This document shows, piece by piece, positions 19,646 to 28,433 of a DNA stretch of 64,000 nt (positions are counted from its first letter, which is position 1; every line of letters starts with the position of its first letter). Origin of the DNA: Hyphomicrobiales bacterium. GTDB taxonomy: Bacteria > Pseudomonadota > Alphaproteobacteria > Rhizobiales > Devosiaceae. The DNA is taken from the NCBI GenBank assembly GCA_900470445.1, contig UCAU01000018.1, forward strand, positions 30,123 through 94,122. The letters are read 5' to 3'. A program made the translations under genes and the position numbers. A model generated the notes under the pieces. It worked only from the letters and a program-made list of their open reading frames with translations. It did not search any database and was not told the DNA's origin.

Positions 19646-20533
19646 ATGGCCGATTACAGCAACCGCCCGATCATCATCAAGAAGGTCAAGAAGGTCGCGC
19701 ACGCCCACCATGGCGGCGCCTGGAAGATTGCCTATGCGGATTTCGTGACCGCGATGATGGCCTTCTTCCTGCTGCTCTGGCTGATCAGCATGACGACGCC
19801 CGAGCAGAAGCAGGGCCTGGCCGATTATTTCGCGCCGCCCAATATCAGCGCCAGCAATAGCGGCTCGGGCGGGGTGATGGGCGGTACGGCCATGGACAGC
19901 GCCGGCGCGCAAATGTCGGGCAGTGTCTCGACCGAGGCCAAGGCCGATGCGCCCAAGCCGCAGGACAGTGTGGAGAGCGGCGCAGCAAACGCGTCTAGCC
20001 AGAGCCAGGCGCAGGCCGATATCAAGGCCAGCCAGAGCCAGGCCTTTCACAGCGCCGCCGCCAGCATAAGGCAGGCCTGGCAGGCCATGCCTGACATTAC
20101 CGAGATTGCCGACAATCTGCTGGTCGAGGAAACGCCGGAGGGGCTCAATATCCAGATCGTAGATCAGGAAGGCCGCCCGATGTTCCCCGAAGGCTCGAAA
20201 TTCCCCTTCGAGCTGACGCGCAAGGCCATCGCCGCGATTGCCCCGATCTTGCAGCAATTGCCCAACCAGATCAGCATTTCCGGACACACCGCGGCAGGCG
20301 GCGTGTTCAGCAATCCGCGCTATGGCCCATGGGATCTCTCCAGCGACCGCGCCAATGTGGTGCGCTCGATCCTGAGCGAATTCGGGCTAGCCGATGACCG
20401 TATCGAAGCCGTCACCGGCCGCTCGACCTCGGACCCATTCTTTCCCAACGATCCCTATATGGCGGCCAATCAGCGGGTGAAGATCACCGTGCTGTATGAC
20501 GCGCCGCCGGTGCCGCCGGATATGGCGTTTTAG
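19646..20533 (+). CDS. motB: Flagellar motor stator protein MotB with OmpA-like peptidoglycan-binding domain
   Basis: The 295-aa protein anchors the stator to peptidoglycan. One membrane helix at about residues 28-50 contains AYADFVTAMMAFF, in which Asp32 is the proton-carrying residue, and is preceded by the basic KKVKKVAHAHHGG stretch. A long Ser/Ala/Gln-rich linker (about 65-145) follows, then an OmpA/Pal domain with ISISGHTAAGG and SSDRANVVRSIL. The linker is of low complexity (SQSQAQADIKASQSQ). The stop lies seven bases from the convergent ribulokinase gene. Confidence 0.95.
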   Translation: MADYSNRPIIIKKVKKVAHAHHGGAWKIAYADFVTAMMAFFLLLWLISMTTPEQKQGLADYFAPPNISASNSGSGGVMGGTAMDSAGAQMSGSVSTEAKADAPKPQDSVESGAANASSQSQAQADIKASQSQAFHSAAASIRQAWQAMPDITEIADNLLVEETPEGLNIQIVDQEGRPMFPEGSKFPFELTRKAIAAIAPILQQLPNQISISGHTAAGGVFSNPRYGPWDLSSDRANVVRSILSEFGLADDRIEAVTGRSTSDPFFPNDPYMAANQRVKITVLYDAPPVPPDMAF

Positions 20534-20540
20534 GGAGCGG

Positions 20541-22145
20541 TCAGTTCTGGCGGATGGTTCGTCCGACCTGCTGGAGTGCGGCGAAGGCTGTCAGTCGCCG
20601 CTCGTGCCAGGCGGCGAGATCAGGACTGGGCTGGTAGGTTTCGCCGATTTCCGACATGGCATGCATGGCGGTGCCGATATTGGCATAGCGCCCGGCGGCC
20701 ACCGCACCCAGGATGGCAGAGCCCAGCAGCACCGGTTCTTCGGACTGCGTTGCAGCCACGGTGATGCCGGTGGCGTCGGCTAATATCTGGCGGACCAGGG
20801 CGCTTTGGCCGGCGCCGCCGCTGATGACGATGGTGTCGATCGCCGTGCCCTGTTCGGCCATGGCGGCAAGGATCTGGCGGACGCCGTAACCCAGACCGCT
20901 TATACCGGCGAGATAGAGGCCGATCAGGCTATCCAAGCTGCGGTCCATGCCCAGCCCAGCGATCAGCGCCTTGGCTTCAGGATCGGCAAGGGGCGAGCGA
21001 TTGCCCAGGAATTCGGGCACGACGTGGATGTCGCCAATCAGTGCGGGCGCGGATGCGGCGCCCCGGCGCTGGGCTTCCTCTGCCAGCCAGGCGACCAGCG
21101 ACAGACCAGCAGATGCGGCGATCCGGCTGGCTTCGGGCGCGGCGGGATGGAATTGCACCAATTGTTCGATGGCGGCGCCGGCGGCCGATTGCCCGCCCTC
21201 ATTGAGCCACAGGCCCGGCATCATGGCCGAATAATAGGGGCCCCAGACGCCGGGGACGAAACTGGGCTGGGTAGTGGTGGCCATGGTGCAGGCCGAGGTG
21301 CCGAACACATAGGCCATGCGCGATTGCACATCGCCGGCTCCGCCCCGCGCGCCCACCGTGCCGATGCCGCCGGCATGGGCGTCGATCAGGCCAGCGCCGA
21401 CGGCAATGCCTGACGGAAGACCCATAGCCTCAGCTGCGATAGGTGACAGCCCCTGCCCTAGCGCCGTGCCGCCTGGCACGACTTGGGTGCCAATGCGGGC
21501 AAAGCCTTCGCGGGCGAGACTGCCGAGGCCAATGGTCTCGAAATAGCCAGCGTCCCAGCGGCCTTCATGGCCGAGATAGGTCCATTTGCAGGTGAGGGTG
21601 CAGATCGAGCGCGTCAGGCTTCCCGTGGCGCGCCAGGTCAGATAGTCGGCCAGATCGAAGAATTGCCAGGCGGACGCAAAAGTCTGCGGCATGTGTTCGG
21701 CCAGCCAGAGCAGCTTTGGGGTTTCCATTTCGGGCGAGATGGTGCCGCCGACATAGTCGAGCACTTTGTGGCGCGTGGCATTGATGCGTTCGGCCTGATC
21801 GAGGGCGCGGTGATCCATCCAGACGATGATATTGCGGTTGGGATCGCCGGAGGCGCCGACGGGTAGTGGCTTGCCGCCTTCGCCCAGGACGACGAGCGAG
21901 CAGGTGGCGTCGAAGCCGATGCCATGGATGGAGGCGGGATCGATGCCCGCCAGTTCAACCGCCTCGCTGACGCTGGCGCAGACGGCTTGCCAGATATCCT
22001 CGCTGGACTGCTCGGCAATGTCGCCGGCTTCCAGATAAAGCGCGATATTGCGTTTGGCCGAAGCCAGCATGATGCCATTGGCGTCGAACACCCCGGCCCG
22101 GGCGCTGCCGGTGCCGACATCGACGCCGATAAAGTGTTCGGCCAT
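20541..22145 (-). CDS. rbtK: D-ribulokinase (FGGY carbohydrate kinase)
   Basis: A 534-aa FGGY-family kinase, the usual length for D-ribulokinase. The N-terminal phosphate-binding motif GVDVGTGSARAGVFD, the substrate-region motif IIVWMDHRA and a C-terminal SGGAGQSALVRQILAD adenosine motif are visible. It would phosphorylate D-ribulose to D-ribulose 5-phosphate, which enters the pentose phosphate pathway. The assignment rests on the adjacent ribitol dehydrogenase, whose product is D-ribulose. L-ribulokinase is a less likely alternative. It is the last gene of the minus-strand ribitol operon, five bases after rbtD. Confidence 0.85.
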   Translation of the reverse strand: MAEHFIGVDVGTGSARAGVFDANGIMLASAKRNIALYLEAGDIAEQSSEDIWQAVCASVSEAVELAGIDPASIHGIGFDATCSLVVLGEGGKPLPVGASGDPNRNIIVWMDHRALDQAERINATRHKVLDYVGGTISPEMETPKLLWLAEHMPQTFASAWQFFDLADYLTWRATGSLTRSICTLTCKWTYLGHEGRWDAGYFETIGLGSLAREGFARIGTQVVPGGTALGQGLSPIAAEAMGLPSGIAVGAGLIDAHAGGIGTVGARGGAGDVQSRMAYVFGTSACTMATTTQPSFVPGVWGPYYSAMMPGLWLNEGGQSAAGAAIEQLVQFHPAAPEASRIAASAGLSLVAWLAEEAQRRGAASAPALIGDIHVVPEFLGNRSPLADPEAKALIAGLGMDRSLDSLIGLYLAGISGLGYGVRQILAAMAEQGTAIDTIVISGGAGQSALVRQILADATGITVAATQSEEPVLLGSAILGAVAAGRYANIGTAMHAMSEIGETYQPSPDLAAWHERRLTAFAALQQVGRTIRQN

Positions 22146-22150
22146 ATTTT

Positions 22151-22879
22151 TTACAGATCCGTGCTGTGGGGCAGAATGACGAGGTCGCGAATGGTCACGT
22201 TGCGGGGCCGCGTAAGCATGAACATGACGGCGGCGGCGATCTCGGTCGGCTCGATCAGCCCGCCGGCGGCGAGGGTTTCATCGAGCTTTTCCTTGGGCCA
22301 ATCACTGAGCAAAGCCGTCACCACCGGCCCCGGCTGCACCGCGCCGACGCGGATGCCATGCTTGAACACCTGGCGCCGCACTGTATGCACGAAGGCCTGC
22401 ACTGCGTGTTTGGAGGCGGTATAGATCGGCTCCCATACGACTGGCACCATGCCCGCTATGGAGCTGGTGACGATGATATCGCCGGTCTTTCGTTCGACCA
22501 TATGCGGCAGCACGGCATGGACGGTCCGGAACACGGCATTGATATTGAGGTTGAGCATGCGGTCCCAGGCGTCGGGATCGCCATCGACCACCTCGCCGCC
22601 AATATAGGAGCCGGCATTGGCGTGGAAAATGTCGAGCTTGCCGGCTTTGTCGAGGATAGCGGGCAGCATGCCGGCAACGCTCGTCGGCTCGGTCAGGTTG
22701 ACCACGAGCGGGATGGCGTTGGGGCCAAGTTCGGCGCAGATGTCACGCAGCCGCTCTTCGGCGCGGTCGACAAAGAAGACCTGAGCGCCCGCCCCCACCA
22801 GGGCCTTGGCGCATTCCAGCCCGATCCCCGAGGCGGCGCCGGTGATCGCGGCGACTTTTCCTGACAAATCCTGGTCCAT
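22151..22879 (-). CDS. rbtD: Ribitol 2-dehydrogenase (SDR family)
   Basis: The 242-aa short-chain dehydrogenase closely follows the pattern of Klebsiella ribitol dehydrogenase as I remember it: [33 protein letters not shown], the [19 protein letters not shown] stretch, [16 protein letters not shown] and [13 protein letters not shown] at the end. The NAD-binding GAASGIG is at residues 14-20 and the catalytic set at Ser140, Tyr153 and Lys157. It oxidises ribitol to D-ribulose. The start at 22879 (MDQDLSGK) fits the family length; a longer in-frame extension to 22981 has no support. Confidence 0.9.
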   Translation of the reverse strand: MDQDLSGKVAAITGAASGIGLECAKALVGAGAQVFFVDRAEERLRDICAELGPNAIPLVVNLTEPTSVAGMLPAILDKAGKLDIFHANAGSYIGGEVVDGDPDAWDRMLNLNINAVFRTVHAVLPHMVERKTGDIIVTSSIAGMVPVVWEPIYTASKHAVQAFVHTVRRQVFKHGIRVGAVQPGPVVTALLSDWPKEKLDETLAAGGLIEPTEIAAAVMFMLTRPRNVTIRDLVILPHSTDL

Positions 22880-22916
22880 TTTCGTGTCTTTCAATGCTTT
22901 GGGGAGGGATGGCCGC

Positions 22917-24161
22917 TCAGGCGCGGCCATGGGAGGCGCGCGAACGGCGGGCCAGGGAGTCGACGATAACCGCGATGGCAAGGACGCCGCCGGTGATCAT
23001 GTAGCGCAGCGAGGAGCTGAGATCGAGCAGGGTCAATCCGCTGGCGATGGACTGGATGACGATGACACCCAGCAGGGCCGAATAGGCGCTGCCCCGGCCA
23101 CCGAACAGACTGGTGCCACCGATCACCGCCGCGGCGATGGCGTTGAGATTGACGTCGCCAGTGCCGGCCTGCTGGCTGGCCGAGGCAAGGCGGGAAGCGG
23201 CCAGAATGCCGCCCAGGGAGGCGAACATGGCGCAGAAGACGAAGGCGCTGGTATAGATGGCTTTGACATTGATACCGGCGCGGCGGGCGGCTTCGCGATT
23301 GCCGCCAACGGCGGTCATGGAGCGGCCCCATTGAGTGCGGGTCAGCGCATAATTCATGCCCACGACCAGCACGACGAAGAGGCCGAACATCCATGGCACG
23401 CCACGCGCCTGGTTGAGATAGGCCACGGCCAGTTCGAGCCCGATGGTGACCACGGCGGCGCGCAGGATGACGCCGGTGAGCGAGTGGGCGGAGAGCCCCG
23501 CTGCCCGCCGCCGCGCCGCGGTGCGATAGCCGGTGATCAGCATGGCGAGGCCGGGCAATGCCGCCAGGGCATAGGAGGCCCAGGCCGGCATGGTCAGCAA
23601 TTGGCCGAAATTCACCAGCGGAGAGCCATAGGGCAGATTGATCGAGCCGGTGCCGCCGAGCAGGTAAAGCTGGAGGCCCAGCACGGCCAGCAGGCCCGCC
23701 AGAGTGGCCACGAAACTGGGCATGCCGAAGCGGTTATAGAGCTGGGCATAGAGCAGGCCAATCAGCCCGCCGACAACGATGGCGGCGAGAATGGCGAGGG
23801 CTACGGGCCAACCTTGATTGACCCACAACACGCCAAGCAACGCCGAAGAAAAGCCGCTGACCGAGCCGATGGAGAGGTCGATTTCGCCCACCATCAGCAT
23901 CAGCACCACGCCCAGCGCGATGACGCCGACAGTGGAGGAATCGAACAGCAGATTGACCAGGTTCGCGCTCGACAGGAAGACCGGGTTGAGCGCGGTGAAG
24001 ACCGTCCAGATGACGATGAGGCCCACCACAACCGGCAGCGCACCGAGATCGCCGCTGCGCACCCGATCCCAAAAGGCGCGGATGGCGCCGCTGGCGCCTT
24101 CATCATGTCTGACCCGCATGTCGGCGCGATCGAGCGGGGTCGGGCTTTCGGTGCCGGTCAT
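22917..24161 (-). CDS. Sugar/pentitol ABC transporter permease (RbsC/XylH family)
   Basis: A 414-aa permease of the ribose/xylose branch with about ten to eleven membrane helices. Motifs include [22 protein letters not shown]-type loops, [23 protein letters not shown] and the ISLF-type [11 protein letters not shown] segment. It forms the channel for the substrate delivered by the binding protein at 25014-26081. The gene overlaps the ATPase gene by four bases and precedes rbtD by 37 bases, so ribitol or a related pentitol is the likely cargo. Confidence 0.9.
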   Translation of the reverse strand: MTGTESPTPLDRADMRVRHDEGASGAIRAFWDRVRSGDLGALPVVVGLIVIWTVFTALNPVFLSSANLVNLLFDSSTVGVIALGVVLMLMVGEIDLSIGSVSGFSSALLGVLWVNQGWPVALAILAAIVVGGLIGLLYAQLYNRFGMPSFVATLAGLLAVLGLQLYLLGGTGSINLPYGSPLVNFGQLLTMPAWASYALAALPGLAMLITGYRTAARRRAAGLSAHSLTGVILRAAVVTIGLELAVAYLNQARGVPWMFGLFVVLVVGMNYALTRTQWGRSMTAVGGNREAARRAGINVKAIYTSAFVFCAMFASLGGILAASRLASASQQAGTGDVNLNAIAAAVIGGTSLFGGRGSAYSALLGVIVIQSIASGLTLLDLSSSLRYMITGGVLAIAVIVDSLARRSRASHGRA

Positions 24162-24946
24162 GGCCGTGCCTCCTCGTTGGTGCGTCGGCCCGCGCGGCGG
24201 GACACGGAATTGTCGGAGGCGCCGGTGATGGCGCCCACCAGGTCCGCATTGGAGGCATCGGGATAGAAGACGCCGCTATTGCGGCCCAGCCGCAGCACGA
24301 CGATGCGGTCGGCAACGGCGCGCACGTCTTCCATATTATGGCTGATCATCACGACGCCCAGGCCTCGGTCGCGCACGCGTTCGATGAGGTTGAGCACTTC
24401 GGCCGTCTGCGCCACGCCCAGGGCGGCGGTGGGTTCGTCGAGCAGGATGAGCTTGGGGTCGAGCAGCAGGGAGCGGGCGATGGCGACGGTCTGGCGCTGG
24501 CCGCCCGAGAGGGACGCCACGGCTTCCCGCACGCTGGGAATGCGCGCGGATAGTTCGTTGAGCAGCTTCCAGGCGCGGATTTCCATGGCGACTTCGTCGA
24601 GATGGAGCGGGTTGATCTCCTTGCCGAGAAAGATATTGGCGACGACGTCGAGATTTTCGCAGAGCGCCAGATCCTGGAATACGGTGGCGATGCCCAATGA
24701 CAAGGCCGCGGCGGGATTGGGCAGGCTCACCTCCTTGCCGCCGAAACTGATGGTGCCGGAGCTGGGCGCGTGTACGCCGGAGAGGATTTTGACCAGGGTG
24801 GACTTGCCCGCGCCATTGTCGCCGACCAGGGCCACGACCTCACCGGCATTCACATCGAGGTCGATATCGGTGAGGGCGGACACGGCCCCGAAATTCTTGG
24901 AGATGCCGCGCAGGCTGAGGACCGGGGTCTGGGAAATATCTGTCAT
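24158..24946 (-). CDS. Sugar/pentitol ABC transporter ATP-binding protein, single-domain form
   Basis: This ATPase is only 262 aa with one nucleotide-binding domain: Walker A GDNGAGKST at 42-50, LSGGQ at 146-150, Walker B LILLDEP at 165-171. RbsA-type partners are usually about 500 aa with two domains, one of them degenerate. The short form occurs in some rhizobial systems such as FrcA for fructose and probably works as a homodimer. The start MTDISQTPV at 24946 is used because the domain begins at once; upstream codons add only non-conserved sequence. Confidence 0.9.
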   Translation of the reverse strand: MTDISQTPVLSLRGISKNFGAVSALTDIDLDVNAGEVVALVGDNGAGKSTLVKILSGVHAPSSGTISFGGKEVSLPNPAAALSLGIATVFQDLALCENLDVVANIFLGKEINPLHLDEVAMEIRAWKLLNELSARIPSVREAVASLSGGQRQTVAIARSLLLDPKLILLDEPTAALGVAQTAEVLNLIERVRDRGLGVVMISHNMEDVRAVADRIVVLRLGRNSGVFYPDASNADLVGAITGASDNSVSRRAGRRTNEEARP

Positions 24947-24978
24947 GGCAGGGCCTTGATGGGTCGCCGAAAGTCGAT

Positions 24979-25008
24979 CCGTCCGGCCCCCGGATGAGGG
25001 CCGGACGG
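24979..25008 (-). terminator. Hairpin after the pentitol binding-protein gene
   Basis: An 11-bp perfect stem CCGTCCGGCCC / GGGCCGGACGG with an eight-base loop starts six bases past the binding-protein stop and sits 33 bases before the ATPase start. No U-run follows on the minus strand, so it is more likely an mRNA stability or attenuation element than a strong terminator. Confidence 0.6.
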
Positions 25009-25013
25009 GGTGA

Positions 25014-26081
25014 TTACTGAATGATCCCAAGGGCTTTGCAACCCTCGACATAGCGATCGACGCAGAGAACGTCGGCCGCAACGATATTCTTGTCGATGAT
25101 CTCGGCCTTGAGGTTTTCGGCAGTGACCACGGCCGGGGTGAAGAGCTGGGAGGGCGTGTCGTAAAGGCTCATTTCGGCCTTTGGCGTCTCGCCCTTGAGC
25201 AATTGCACGGCGACATTGGCAGCAGCGGCGGCGACGATTTCGCTGGGCTTGGAGATGGTATTGTATTGATCGCCCGCGATAATCAGCTGCAGGGCGGCGA
25301 TGGTAGCGTCATTGCCGGTGACCGGGGGAACGGGGTCGACGCCGGCGGCCTTGAAGGCGGCGATGGCGCCGCCGCCGGTGCCGTCATTGGCCGCGACGAC
25401 GCCGACGATCTGGTTGCCGAAGCGGGTGATCTGGCCGCTGGCCCATTGCTGGGCCTTGGGCGGAGCCCAGTCCGGGGTGTCGAATTCGGCCAGGGTTTTG
25501 TAGCCGCTTTCGGCGAGACCGGCATGAATGCCGTCCTTGATCAGGCCCGCTGCGGCGTCGGTCGGGGAGCCGTTAATCTGCAGGATTCCGCCGCTTTCGG
25601 GTAACACACTGTTAGCTTTGAGATGCGCAACCAGTGACTCCGCGATCGCTTTGCCAATGCCTTCGTTGTTGAACGAGACATAGAAGTCGGCTTTGGCGTC
25701 GGGGATGGGCCGATCATAGGCGATGACCTTGACGCCTTGGCTTTGCGCCAGCGAGACGAGCGAGGCGGCGGCAGCGGAATCGACGGGGTCGAGCACGATG
25801 ACCTTGGCGCCCTGGGTGATCACTGAATTGAATTGCTGCTGCTGTTTGGTCGCGTCGGCATCGGCGTTCTGGTAGATGACCTTGCAGGTCTCGCAGAGCT
25901 TTTTCATCTCGGCGATGAAGCCGGGGGAGTCGTGTTCCTCGTAGCGGGTCGAGGCCTGGTCGGGCATCAGGAAGGCGACGGTGGCATTGGCGATATCGGC
26001 GGCCTGGGCGAAAGCCGCCGTGCTGCCGAGCAGGAACAGGGCGGATGCCGCTGCGCTGCGTTTCCATGCGAATTTGGTCAT
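25014..26081 (-). CDS. Periplasmic sugar/pentitol-binding protein (RbsB/XylF type)
   Basis: A 355-aa type-1 periplasmic binding protein. The signal peptide runs MTKFAWKRSAAASALFLLG to a cut near AFAQA. Conserved elements are TVAFLMPDQASTRYEEHDSPGF, the GAKVIVLDPVD strand and GVKVIAYDRPI, the hinge region of the fold. The start at 26081 has an excellent GGAGG seven bases upstream. Length and motifs fit the xylose/ribose group. It is the first transport gene of the ribitol operon and is followed by a hairpin. Confidence 0.9.
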   Translation of the reverse strand: MTKFAWKRSAAASALFLLGSTAAFAQAADIANATVAFLMPDQASTRYEEHDSPGFIAEMKKLCETCKVIYQNADADATKQQQQFNSVITQGAKVIVLDPVDSAAAASLVSLAQSQGVKVIAYDRPIPDAKADFYVSFNNEGIGKAIAESLVAHLKANSVLPESGGILQINGSPTDAAAGLIKDGIHAGLAESGYKTLAEFDTPDWAPPKAQQWASGQITRFGNQIVGVVAANDGTGGGAIAAFKAAGVDPVPPVTGNDATIAALQLIIAGDQYNTISKPSEIVAAAAANVAVQLLKGETPKAEMSLYDTPSQLFTPAVVTAENLKAEIIDKNIVAADVLCVDRYVEGCKALGIIQ

Positions 26082-26211
26082 GTGGTTTCCTCCGATTGCA
26101 GCCTTGGGCTGCGGATTTTTGAGACAAGCATCTGCTATCGCGGGGCGCTCACAGCGCGCCCGCGTCTGGTCGTTTGGCAATGTGGTTCTTCCTCCCTTGG
26201 TCCTCCGATGA

Positions 26212-27096
26212 TCAGGCGACTTCGGCCGCTCTTGCATTGGCCGCCAGCAAGGTCCGGAAGCGCGAGGGCGGCATGCCCTTTTGCGTCAGGAACTGGCGGT
26301 TGAAATTGGACAGATTGTTGAAGCCCACCGCGTAGCAAATCTCGATGATGGGCATAGTCTCCTCACTCATCAGGAGCTGGCAGGCGAGGTTAATGCGCAG
26401 CCGATTGACATATTGCACGAGCGCCATGCCGGTATGGCGGCGGAAGCTGCGCGAGAAGGCGCTGGCGCTTTGCCCGGCAATGGCGGCCAAATCGCTCTCG
26501 TTGAATGGCTCGGTGAGATGGCCCCCGATATGGGCGAGAACCTTGTTGATGCCCGCCGACATATAGCCGGAGGGGTCGGGCAGGTAGCGCGAGCTGGCCA
26601 AAGTCCTGATGTCGCTGGCCCGGCTCAGGGCGCCCATGACGCCGATGAACAACTCGATGCGCCGCACGCCCTGGGCCTCGATCAGCTCTTCGAGAGCCGG
26701 GGCGATTTCGGCGGCGGTTTGGGTGGAGAACAGGGCCCCGTGCCGGCTGCGCTCGAGCACCCGCTCGAAGGCGCCGAGCTCGGGCAGTACCTTGATCGTA
26801 TTGCCGATGAAATCTTCGGAAAATTGCACGATGCGGCAGCGCAGCGGAACACTGGCGCCATCGGGTAATTCGCTGACCCAGTTATGCGGCAGATTGGGGC
26901 CGGTCAGCACCAGATTGCCCGGCTCGAACTCGCCGATGAAGTCGCCGACGAAATAGCGGCCGCGGGTGGCAACGACGTGATGCAGCTCATATTCGGGATG
27001 AAAGTGCCAGCGGACGGTGTGAAACGGATAGCCGTGCGACCAGGCCTTGAAGGACTCCCCGCGCCGGATCTGGACGACTTCGAGATCAGGTTCCAT
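26212..27096 (-). CDS. AraC family transcriptional regulator
   Basis: A 294-aa regulator. An N-terminal cupin-like sensor carries WHFHPEYELHHVVATRGRYFVGD, and the C-terminal AraC domain (about 190-290) has two helix-turn-helix units, FNESDLAAIAGQSASAFSRSFRRHTG and IIEICYAVGFNNLSNFNRQF. The start MEPDLEVV at 27096 follows GGGGAGAG. It lies upstream of, and is co-oriented with, the ribitol operon, 130 bases from the binding-protein gene. The most likely role is pentitol-dependent activation of that operon. It may also be involved with the divergent LacI gene. Confidence 0.88.
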   Translation of the reverse strand: MEPDLEVVQIRRGESFKAWSHGYPFHTVRWHFHPEYELHHVVATRGRYFVGDFIGEFEPGNLVLTGPNLPHNWVSELPDGASVPLRCRIVQFSEDFIGNTIKVLPELGAFERVLERSRHGALFSTQTAAEIAPALEELIEAQGVRRIELFIGVMGALSRASDIRTLASSRYLPDPSGYMSAGINKVLAHIGGHLTEPFNESDLAAIAGQSASAFSRSFRRHTGMALVQYVNRLRINLACQLLMSEETMPIIEICYAVGFNNLSNFNRQFLTQKGMPPSRFRTLLAANARAAEVA

Positions 27097-27301
27097 CCGT
27101 CTCTCCCCTGGCTTGCCTGTGGAGGCAGCGCCGCTTACAGGCCGGTTTGCCCGGTTCTCTGCATATTGGGAGCTTAGGCCCGCAATAGCGCCGCCGCCAC
27201 CACAGAGCAGGCGTCTCACCGATACTTTTTTGACCTTTATGGCTGCCAAACTGCCCCATGATGGGGAGTGGGACCGTATTCCGGTGCCGTTGGCGAGCCT
27301 C

Positions 27302-27331
27302 TTGACACTGCAAAATCAAAACTGCTAATGC
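27302..27331 (+). promoter_or_regulatory. Candidate sigma-70 promoter of the lacI-type operon
   Basis: A consensus TTGACA at 27302-27307 and TAATGC at 27326-27331 are separated by 18 bases. Transcription would start near 27338, about 40 bases before the TTG start codon. Operator-like repeats overlap the -10 element and the start region, so the promoter appears to be controlled by its own product. Confidence 0.6.
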
Positions 27332-27359
27332 GTAACACTAACAGCTAATACGAATTAGC
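27324..27359. promoter_or_regulatory. LacI-type operators O1 and O2 upstream of the regulator gene
   Basis: O2 at 27344-27359 is GCTAATACGAATTAGC, a palindrome with perfect six-base arms and the central CG typical of LacI-family sites. O1 at 27324-27339 is GCTAATGCGTAACACT, sharing the left half. They are spaced 20 bases apart, about two helical turns, so two repressor dimers could bind the same face. A third related site is at 30040. Confidence 0.75.
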
Positions 27360-27377
27360 GATCACGAGGAGGCAGAC

Positions 27378-28433
27378 TTGTCCGCATCGCGGCGGTTGAC
27401 CCAGAGAGACATTGCCCAATTGGCCGGCGTCAGCCAGGCAACGGTGTCGCTCGTGCTCAATGAAGCCAAATCCGCGCAGGGTCGCATTCCGCCCGAAACC
27501 CGCGAACGGGTGCTCAAGGCCATTCGCGATACCGGCTATGTCGCCGACCCGATCGCGCGCAGCATGGTCAAGGGCGCCAATCGCATTCTGGGCGTCTTCA
27601 CCTATGAACCCGCCTTCCCGATTGCGCAGGCCGACTTCTATACCCCGTTCCTGATGGGCATCGAGGAAGCCGCCGAAAGCCTGGGCTATGACCTGCTGCT
27701 GATGACCGCCTCGGCGCGCGACAATAGCGGCCGCAAGCGCATTTTCGGCGAGAGCGGGCGGCTGCGGCTGGCCGATGGCTGCCTGATCCTGGGCAGCCAG
27801 TTCGATCGCGATGAACTGGCCCAGTTGGTTGCCGGGGACTATCCTTATGTCGCCGTGGGCCGGCGCGATGATGCCGGCGGGCCGGTGCGCTATGTCGGCG
27901 CCGACTATATTGCCGCCACCAAGACCCTGGTCGACCAGGCGCTGGCCAAGGGGCACCGGCAGTTTGCCTTTATCGGCACAACGGGTCCGGCCGAATCCAT
28001 CGCCGACCGCTGGCATGGCTTCCAGAGCGCAATCAAGGGCAGAGCCGAGCTGGTCCATGTCGATGCCATCGAGAATGGCGATCCGGCGCGGCAATTGGCC
28101 GAAGTTCGCGCCAGCGGCGCCAGCGTGGTGTTTTTTGCCGAAGTGCTGGAGGCCGTGGCCTTCGATAATTACGCGCGGGCGCAAGGCGTCAAAATCCCGA
28201 GTGATCTTTCCATCGTGGTGCTGGGCAGCGGCACGCGCACCCATACGCTGCGGCTGCACCGCGCCTTCACCTGCTACGCCATTCCCCGCGAGGAAATGGG
28301 CAGGCAGGCGGCGGCCATGCTGGTGCAGACGCTGCTCGAACCCAGCCAGGTGCCGCAAGTGCTGCTGACCTGCGAAATCGTGGCGGGCGAAACGCTCGCT
28401 CGTCCCAATGCAAAGAAAGACAGTTTGAAGTGA
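27378..28433 (+). CDS. LacI family transcriptional regulator
   Basis: A 351-aa repressor. The N-terminal HTH reads TQRDIAQLAGVSQATVSLVLN (residues 8-28), followed by the hinge region with RIPPETRERVLKAI and GYVADPIARSM. The rest is a type-1 periplasmic-binding-like sensor domain with WHGFQSAI and VLGSGTR stretches. The start is a TTG at 27378, chosen because AGGAGG precedes it by five bases and the HTH needs the sequence from there. It overlaps the next gene by four bases (GTGA). It probably represses its own operon until the imported sugar or a metabolite binds. Confidence 0.92.
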   Translation: MSASRRLTQRDIAQLAGVSQATVSLVLNEAKSAQGRIPPETRERVLKAIRDTGYVADPIARSMVKGANRILGVFTYEPAFPIAQADFYTPFLMGIEEAAESLGYDLLLMTASARDNSGRKRIFGESGRLRLADGCLILGSQFDRDELAQLVAGDYPYVAVGRRDDAGGPVRYVGADYIAATKTLVDQALAKGHRQFAFIGTTGPAESIADRWHGFQSAIKGRAELVHVDAIENGDPARQLAEVRASGASVVFFAEVLEAVAFDNYARAQGVKIPSDLSIVVLGSGTRTHTLRLHRAFTCYAIPREEMGRQAAAMLVQTLLEPSQVPQVLLTCEIVAGETLARPNAKKDSLK

